9,530 nt of DNA from an uncultured Collinsella sp. (lineage in GTDB: Bacteria; Actinomycetota; Coriobacteriia; Coriobacteriales; Coriobacteriaceae). The translations under genes and the position numbers were made by a program. The notes under the pieces are model-generated. The model saw nothing but the letters and a program-made list of their open reading frames with translations, did no database searches and was not told the origin of the DNA. Shown here piece by piece: positions 6,454 through 9,530 of the stretch (its first letter is position 1; every line of letters starts with the position of its first letter). The stretch is taken from contig USJB01000034.1 of the NCBI GenBank assembly GCA_900554905.1, positions 1-9,530 on the forward strand. Reading direction: 5' to 3'.

Positions 6454-6489
6454 AGGTATCTCCTACTTGTATAACGGGCTGGGCTCTCA

Positions 6490-6528
6490 ATAATAATTAG
6501 CTCTTTTATTTGATAACAATGCATCAAA
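6490..6528 (-). promoter_or_regulatory. Candidate cyuA promoter with an overlapping dyad
   Basis: On the minus strand TTGTTA (6514-6519) and TATTAT (6490-6495) form a -35/-10 pair with an 18-bp spacer, 37 bp upstream of the cyuA ATG. A perfect 6-bp dyad, TTTGAT (6509-6514) and ATCAAA (6523-6528) with an 8-bp spacer, covers the -35, as a repressor or Lrp-type site could. The promoter call is moderate; the operator idea is inference. Confidence 0.42.
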
Positions 6529-6611
6529 AACCGCAACCCAAGTTCCGGCGGACGGCGTTCAAGCGCAAACTGACAGCATTAATACATGAAAAACTAGTCT
6601 TGTTGCATGCT

Positions 6612-6646
6612 AAAGCGTTTGACCAAAAAACGCCCAAGCGTTTACA
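6612..6646 (+). promoter_or_regulatory. Candidate rpiB promoter with repeated AAGCGTTT and a dyad
   Basis: TTGACC (6619-6624), a 16-bp spacer and TTTACA (6641-6646) give a possible plus-strand promoter about 80 bp before rpiB; the -10 is weak, and TATCAT at 6659-6664 is an alternative -10. AAGCGTTT occurs twice (6613-6620 and 6636-6643), 23 bp apart, and AAACGC (6628-6633) with GCGTTT (6638-6643) forms a perfect dyad. The arrangement suggests operator half-sites overlapping the promoter, which is inference. Confidence 0.35.
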
Positions 6647-6724
6647 CAAAAGTCGCGCTATCATGCAGTCGAACGCGGTAAAACCTTTAGCAATCTCGCC
6701 GCACAGACCAGAGAGGAACTATCC

Positions 6725-7192
6725 ATGAAGATCGGTATCGGTAACGACCACGCCGCCGTCGAGCTCAAGAACATCATCTCCGAGCACCTGAAGGAGCGCG
6801 GCTGCGAGGTCGTGAACTTTGGCACCGACACCTCCGAGAGCTTCGATTACCCCATCGCCGGCTACAAGGTGGGTAAGGCCGTTGCCAACGGCGACGTCGA
6901 TCTAGGCATCCTGATCTGTGGCACCGGCGTCGGTATCAGCCTGGCTGCCAACAAGGTCGAGGGCGTACGCGCCGTCGTGTGCTCCGAGCCCTTCAGCGCC
7001 AAGCTCTCCCGTATGCACAACAACACCAACGTGCTCGCCTTTGGCGCCCGCGTCGTGGGCTCCGAGCTCGCCAAGATGATTGTCGACGAGTGGCTCGACG
7101 CCGAGTTTGAGGGCGGTCGTCACGAGCGTCGCGTTAACCTCCTCAACGAGATCGACCACACGCGCGGCCTCAAGGTCGTCGACGAGGCCTAA
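6725..7192 (+). CDS. rpiB: Ribose-5-phosphate isomerase B (RpiB/LacAB family)
   Basis: A 155-residue cytoplasmic isomerase interconverting ribose 5-phosphate and ribulose 5-phosphate in the pentose phosphate pathway. Family features are the N-terminal GNDHAA with D8 and H9, Y42 in DYP, the catalytic cysteine C65 in GILICGTGVGIS (61-72), H98 and N99 in MHNNTNVL, and an arginine-rich phosphate-binding region (R132-R136). The length matches RpiB (about 145-160). The start is ATG 6725 with GAGAGGAA (6711-6718) upstream. LacA/LacB galactose-6-phosphate isomerases share the fold, but those come as a pair; this is a single gene with the complete catalytic Cys/His set, so RpiB is preferred. It is monocistronic, divergent from cyuA and ended by a strong hairpin. 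Confidence 0.94.
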   Translation: MKIGIGNDHAAVELKNIISEHLKERGCEVVNFGTDTSESFDYPIAGYKVGKAVANGDVDLGILICGTGVGISLAANKVEGVRAVVCSEPFSAKLSRMHNNTNVLAFGARVVGSELAKMIVDEWLDAEFEGGRHERRVNLLNEIDHTRGLKVVDEA

Positions 7193-7216
7193 ACTACTCA
7201 GTGCCACAAGCTAACA

Positions 7217-7257
7217 GCAGGGGCCCGCTCGGAACACATGTCCGAGCGGGCCCCTGC
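7217..7257 (+). terminator. Hairpin terminator of rpiB
   Basis: A perfect 17-bp stem (7217-7233 with 7241-7257) has a 7-nt loop, 25 bp after the rpiB stop. The T-tail is poor: ATAGATTTT follows. The strength of the stem and its location support termination, probably of plus-strand transcripts; nothing T-rich follows on the minus side. Confidence 0.75.
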
Positions 7258-7271
7258 ATAGATTTTGGAAT

Positions 7272-7305
7272 AAAAGGGCGCCGCGGATGGAGTTCCGCGG
7301 CGCCC
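7272..7305 (-). terminator. Intrinsic terminator of ndk
   Basis: On the minus strand a perfect 12-bp stem (7294-7305 with 7276-7287) with a 6-nt loop is followed by TTTT (A-run 7272-7275), 38 bp beyond the ndk stop. A smaller dyad, CAGCTTT/AAAGCTG, lies between the stop and this hairpin (about 7320-7341). Confidence 0.83.
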
Positions 7306-7343
7306 AAGCCACACGCTAACAGCTTTAAGGAGTCAAAGCTGGT

Positions 7344-7748
7344 TTAGCCAAAAAAGCGCTTGATCTCGATCTCGGCGTTCTCCAGGCAGTCGGAGCCGTG
7401 GATCACGTTGGCGTTGACATCGACGGCAAAGTCGCCGCGGATGGTACCAGGAGCAGCCTCAAGCGGGTTGGTAGCGCCCATGAGGGTGCGCATCTTAGCA
7501 ACAGCGGAGAGACCGGAAACGACCATCTTGACGACCGGACCGCTCGTCATAAAGTCGCAGAGACCGCCAAAGAAGGGCTTGTCGGCCAGATGGGCGTAGT
7601 GCTCCTCGACGGTAGCGCGCTCGAGCGTGGTCATCTCCATGCGCTCGATGACAAGGCCGCTGCGCTCAATGCGAGCAACGATCTCGCCGATCTTGCGGTC
7701 GCGCACGGCGTCGGGCTTAATCATGATGAAGGTCTTCTCGATAGCCAT
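7344..7748 (-). CDS. ndk: Nucleoside diphosphate kinase
   Basis: A 134-residue cytoplasmic kinase transferring the gamma phosphate of ATP to nucleoside diphosphates through a phosphohistidine, which balances NTP and dNTP pools. The sequence has KPDA (11-14, with K11), KPFFGGLCDFMTSGPVV (57-73), the R87/T93 nucleotide-binding region in MRTLMGATNP, R104 in TIRGDF, N114, and the active-site H117 in NVIHGSDCLENA. The length is close to the usual 130-150. The ATG at 7746-7748 has AAAGG (7757-7761) 8 nt upstream. It appears to be a single-gene unit with its own promoter candidate and terminator. Confidence 0.97.
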   Translation of the reverse strand: MAIEKTFIMIKPDAVRDRKIGEIVARIERSGLVIERMEMTTLERATVEEHYAHLADKPFFGGLCDFMTSGPVVKMVVSGLSAVAKMRTLMGATNPLEAAPGTIRGDFAVDVNANVIHGSDCLENAEIEIKRFFG

Positions 7749-7812
7749 AAAAGTAGCCTTTCAAGTAGGTTCGCGCGTGCCCAAGTCCCATTCCGGCACC
7801 CGCCTGGACTGC

Positions 7813-7841
7813 ATCGTAACAGAGTTTTAGCTGCAGTTAAA
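7813..7841 (-). promoter_or_regulatory. Candidate ndk promoter
   Basis: On the minus strand TACGAT (7813-7818) is a fair -10, with TTTAAC (7836-7841) 17 bp upstream as a weak -35. This gives a 5' leader of about 55-60 nt before the ndk ATG. The surrounding sequence is AT-rich, unlike the flanking genes. Confidence 0.4.
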
Positions 7842-8049
7842 CAAAAAGCTGTTTATTGAAACGTTGCAATTTATTAAAGCGCTCCATATGTGTCACTTCT
7901 GTTTCGAAGCCCGATTAGAGTACCATCCGACCGCCCATCAACCGCATCGAACAGAGCAGGCGGTCGGTTGCCGCCCGCGAACGTAACCCCTTCACAACCT
8001 GCCCAAAGGTCCTACAGAAGTTCTCGACAAGCCCCTCCCCCATAGCAAC
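7842..8049. other. Intergenic DNA between ndk and argH
   Basis: No gene is supported here. It holds an AT-rich stretch (7842-7900), a 9-bp inverted repeat CCGACCGCC (7927-7935) with its complement at 7959-7967 around a 23-nt loop and without a T-run, and the second copy of the intergenic motif (8007-8032). Any function of the segment is unknown. Confidence 0.4.
8007..8032. repeat. Intergenic motif, copy 2 (partner at 4101-4126)
   Basis: AGG-T-CCTACAGAAG, four variable bases, then CGACAAGC; 21 of 26 positions match the copy at 4101-4126 in the same orientation. It lies between the argH terminator and ndk, roughly 260 bp upstream of the ndk start, so its distance to the next gene differs from that of the first copy. 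Confidence 0.35.
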
Positions 8050-8082
8050 AAAATACGGGCGCCCACATCAGCAGGCGCCCGT
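8050..8082 (-). terminator. Intrinsic terminator of argH
   Basis: On the minus strand a 9-bp stem, ACGGGCGCC (8074-8082 region) with GGCGCCCGT (8055-8063), closes a 10-nt loop and is followed by ATTTTGTTG. It is about 50 bp beyond the argH stop at 8134. Confidence 0.75.
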
Positions 8083-8133
8083 AAAGTGAAAACGATTTAT
8101 CAATAAATGGACAATACGTCTTCAGCCAAACCT

Positions 8134-9530
8134 CTACTTTGCCCCGTGACCCATCTCGACGACCTTGGTCAGCGATCCAAACACGCCTTCGTCGGCCACG
8201 AGCTGTGCCTCGGCACGCTGCAGCTGAACGGCAACGGCGGCAGGGGCGGTGCCGCCCTCGGTCGTGCGCGCGGCGACAATCGACGGGATGTCGAGCGCCT
8301 CGGTAATGTCGCGCTCAAAGAGCGGGCTTGCCTCCTGGAACACTTCAAACGGCAGGTCCTCAAGATTGCAGCCACGCTTCTCGCACATCAGGACCAGATG
8401 GCCCACCACGGCATGTGCCTCACGGAACGGCAGACCACGCTTGGCCAGGTAATCGGCAACATCGGTAGCGGCAAGGTGCCCCACGCCGCACTCGCGCGCC
8501 ATGGCATCCTCGTTGACAGTCCAGGTCGAAATCATGCCAGCCATAACCGACAGGCACTGCATGAGTGTATGGGCGGTATCGAGCGCGCCCTCCTTGTCCT
8601 CCTGCAGGTCCTTGTTATAAGCAAGCGGCAGGCCCTTCATGGTCACGAGCAGCTGCACCAGGTTGCCATAGACTCGGCCGCTCTTGCCGCGGATAAGCTC
8701 GGCAAAGTCGGGGTTCTTCTTCTGCGGCATGATGGACGAGCCGGTGGAGTAGGAGTCGGAAAGCGTGATAAAGCCAAATTCGGAGCTCGACCACAGCACG
8801 ATCTCCTCGGAAAGACGCGACAGGTGCATCGCCATGACGGAGCCGGCGTAATGCAGATCGAGCAGGAAATCACGGTCGGAAACCGCATCGAGCGAGTTGG
8901 GAATCACGCCCGCAAAGCCAAGTTCGGCAGCCGTCATCTGGCGATCGAGCGGATAGCTCGTACCGGCAAGCGCGGCAGCACCCAGCGGGCAGTTGTCGGC
9001 GGCATCAAAGGCGGCCTTCAAGCGTGTAAAGTCGCGCGCGAACATCCAGGAATACGCCAGCAGATGATGCGAGAGCAGCACGGGCTGAGCGTGCTGCATA
9101 TGCGTGTAACCCGGCAGAATCACCTTGTCGTACTTCTTAGCCGCATCCACCAGCACATGGCGCAGCTCAAGATTGGCCTCCATGAGCTCCTTGGCCAGAG
9201 CCTTGACGCCCAGGCGCGTGTCGGTCGCCACCTGGTCGTTGCGCGAACGCCCGGTATGCAAGCGCTTACCGGCCTCACCGATGCGACGCGTCAGCTCGCT
9301 CTCGATGGACATATGAATGTCCTCGTCGTTGATATCGAAGGTGAAGTTGTCGGCATCGATATCCTGCTCGATTCCGGTCAGGCCCTCGGCAATCGCCTGC
9401 TCGTCCTCGGCACTGATGATGCCCTGGGCGGCCAGCATCTTGGCATGTGCCTTAGAGCCGGCGATATCCTGCTTATAGAGATGTTTGTCGACCGGCAGCG
9501 ACGCGCCAAACTCCTGCGTGACCTCGGCCA
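8134..9530 (-). CDS. argH: Argininosuccinate lyase; extreme N-terminus beyond the right edge
   Basis: A cytoplasmic fumarase/aspartase-superfamily enzyme that cleaves argininosuccinate to arginine and fumarate, the last step of arginine synthesis. About 464 residues are visible. Reading to the window edge adds 30 residues before the first internal ATG (9438), including the conserved DIAGSKAHAKML stretch, so that ATG is not the start; only about 10-20 N-terminal residues are missing, to judge from typical lengths of 460-480. Signatures in order are HTGRSRNDQVATD (from about 9258), GYTHMQHAQPV with the catalytic-region histidine, and the superfamily loop GSSIMPQKKNPD (about 8745-8710), which holds the catalytic serine. 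The C-terminus ends EMGHGAK. It is followed by a hairpin terminator; any upstream arg genes (argG is a common partner) would lie outside the window. Confidence 0.96.
   Translation of the reverse strand, partial: AEVTQEFGASLPVDKHLYKQDIAGSKAHAKMLAAQGIISAEDEQAIAEGLTGIEQDIDADNFTFDINDEDIHMSIESELTRRIGEAGKRLHTGRSRNDQVATDTRLGVKALAKELMEANLELRHVLVDAAKKYDKVILPGYTHMQHAQPVLLSHHLLAYSWMFARDFTRLKAAFDAADNCPLGAAALAGTSYPLDRQMTAAELGFAGVIPNSLDAVSDRDFLLDLHYAGSVMAMHLSRLSEEIVLWSSSEFGFITLSDSYSTGSSIMPQKKNPDFAELIRGKSGRVYGNLVQLLVTMKGLPLAYNKDLQEDKEGALDTAHTLMQCLSVMAGMISTWTVNEDAMARECGVGHLAATDVADYLAKRGLPFREAHAVVGHLVLMCEKRGCNLEDLPFEVFQEASPLFERDITEALDIPSIVAARTTEGGTAPAAVAVQLQRAEAQLVADEGVFGSLTKVVEMGHGAK

Larger units (their letters stand above)
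7203..7323. repeat. 16-bp direct repeat bracketing two terminator hairpins
   Basis: GCCACAAGCTAACAGC (7203-7218) recurs at 7308-7323 with one mismatch (A to C at the seventh base), 105 bp apart. The two copies enclose the rpiB hairpin (7217-7257) and the ndk hairpin (7272-7305). This could be a local duplication, a recombination footprint or chance; no mobile gene is present. Confidence 0.5.

Noticed and set aside
6510..6728. 72-codon plus-strand open frame upstream of rpiB
   Set aside because: It has a TTG start with no ribosome binding site, covers the divergent promoters and overlaps the rpiB start; the low-complexity basic peptide looks non-coding.
7927..7967. 9-bp inverted repeat as a terminator
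   Set aside because: It has a 23-nt loop, no T-run on either strand and no gene end nearby; argH already has a terminator at 8050-8082.

Overview
The window looks like ordinary chromosomal housekeeping DNA from a high-GC anaerobic gut actinobacterium, most likely a Coriobacteriia member close to Collinsella. That assignment is inferred from the GC-rich codon usage, a short four-domain ribosomal protein S1, the redox C_GCAxxG_C_C protein, a cyuA-type cysteine desulfidase and frequent TTG/GTG starts; no marker gene here proves it. I see no transposase, phage, CRISPR, toxin-antitoxin or defence genes, and no tRNA or rRNA.

Layout, left to right. (1) 1-1213: the 5' part of a MetY-type O-acetylhomoserine sulfhydrylase gene on the minus strand, divergent from a small cysteine-rich C_GCAxxG_C_C protein gene on the plus strand. 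(2) 1227-2591, all minus strand: a terminator, a YigZ/IMPACT-family gene, a 103-bp nested inverted repeat, and RNase P RNA (rnpB) with its extended -10 promoter. (3) 2692-4063: a GC-rich intergenic block with competing hairpins, the rpsA terminator, and rpsA (ribosomal protein S1) on the minus strand with a TTG start. (4) 4064-4378: a gene-free divergent control region. (5) 4379-6453: a HAD-family phosphatase (+) and a CyuA-type cysteine desulfidase (-), tail to tail with stop codons overlapping by 4 bp. (6) 6454-7257: a divergent control region, then rpiB (+) and its terminator. (7) 7272-8049: terminator, ndk (-) and its upstream region. (8) 8050-9530: terminator and argH (-), whose extreme N-terminus lies beyond the window.

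The genes form no single pathway. MetY (sulfide assimilation into homocysteine) and CyuA (cysteine to pyruvate, ammonia and sulfide) are both sulfur amino-acid enzymes, and the C_GCAxxG_C_C protein is a putative redox protein, but they lie in separate transcription units. RpsA, RnpB and Ndk are core information and nucleotide functions; RpiB is pentose phosphate; ArgH is the last step of arginine synthesis. Most units are single genes with their own hairpin terminators.

I found no convincing new multi-gene system. The parts most worth a second look are non-coding: the nested inverted repeat downstream of rnpB, the mutually exclusive hairpins between rpsA and rnpB, an imperfect 26-bp motif shared by two intergenic regions, and a 16-bp direct repeat bracketing two back-to-back terminators.
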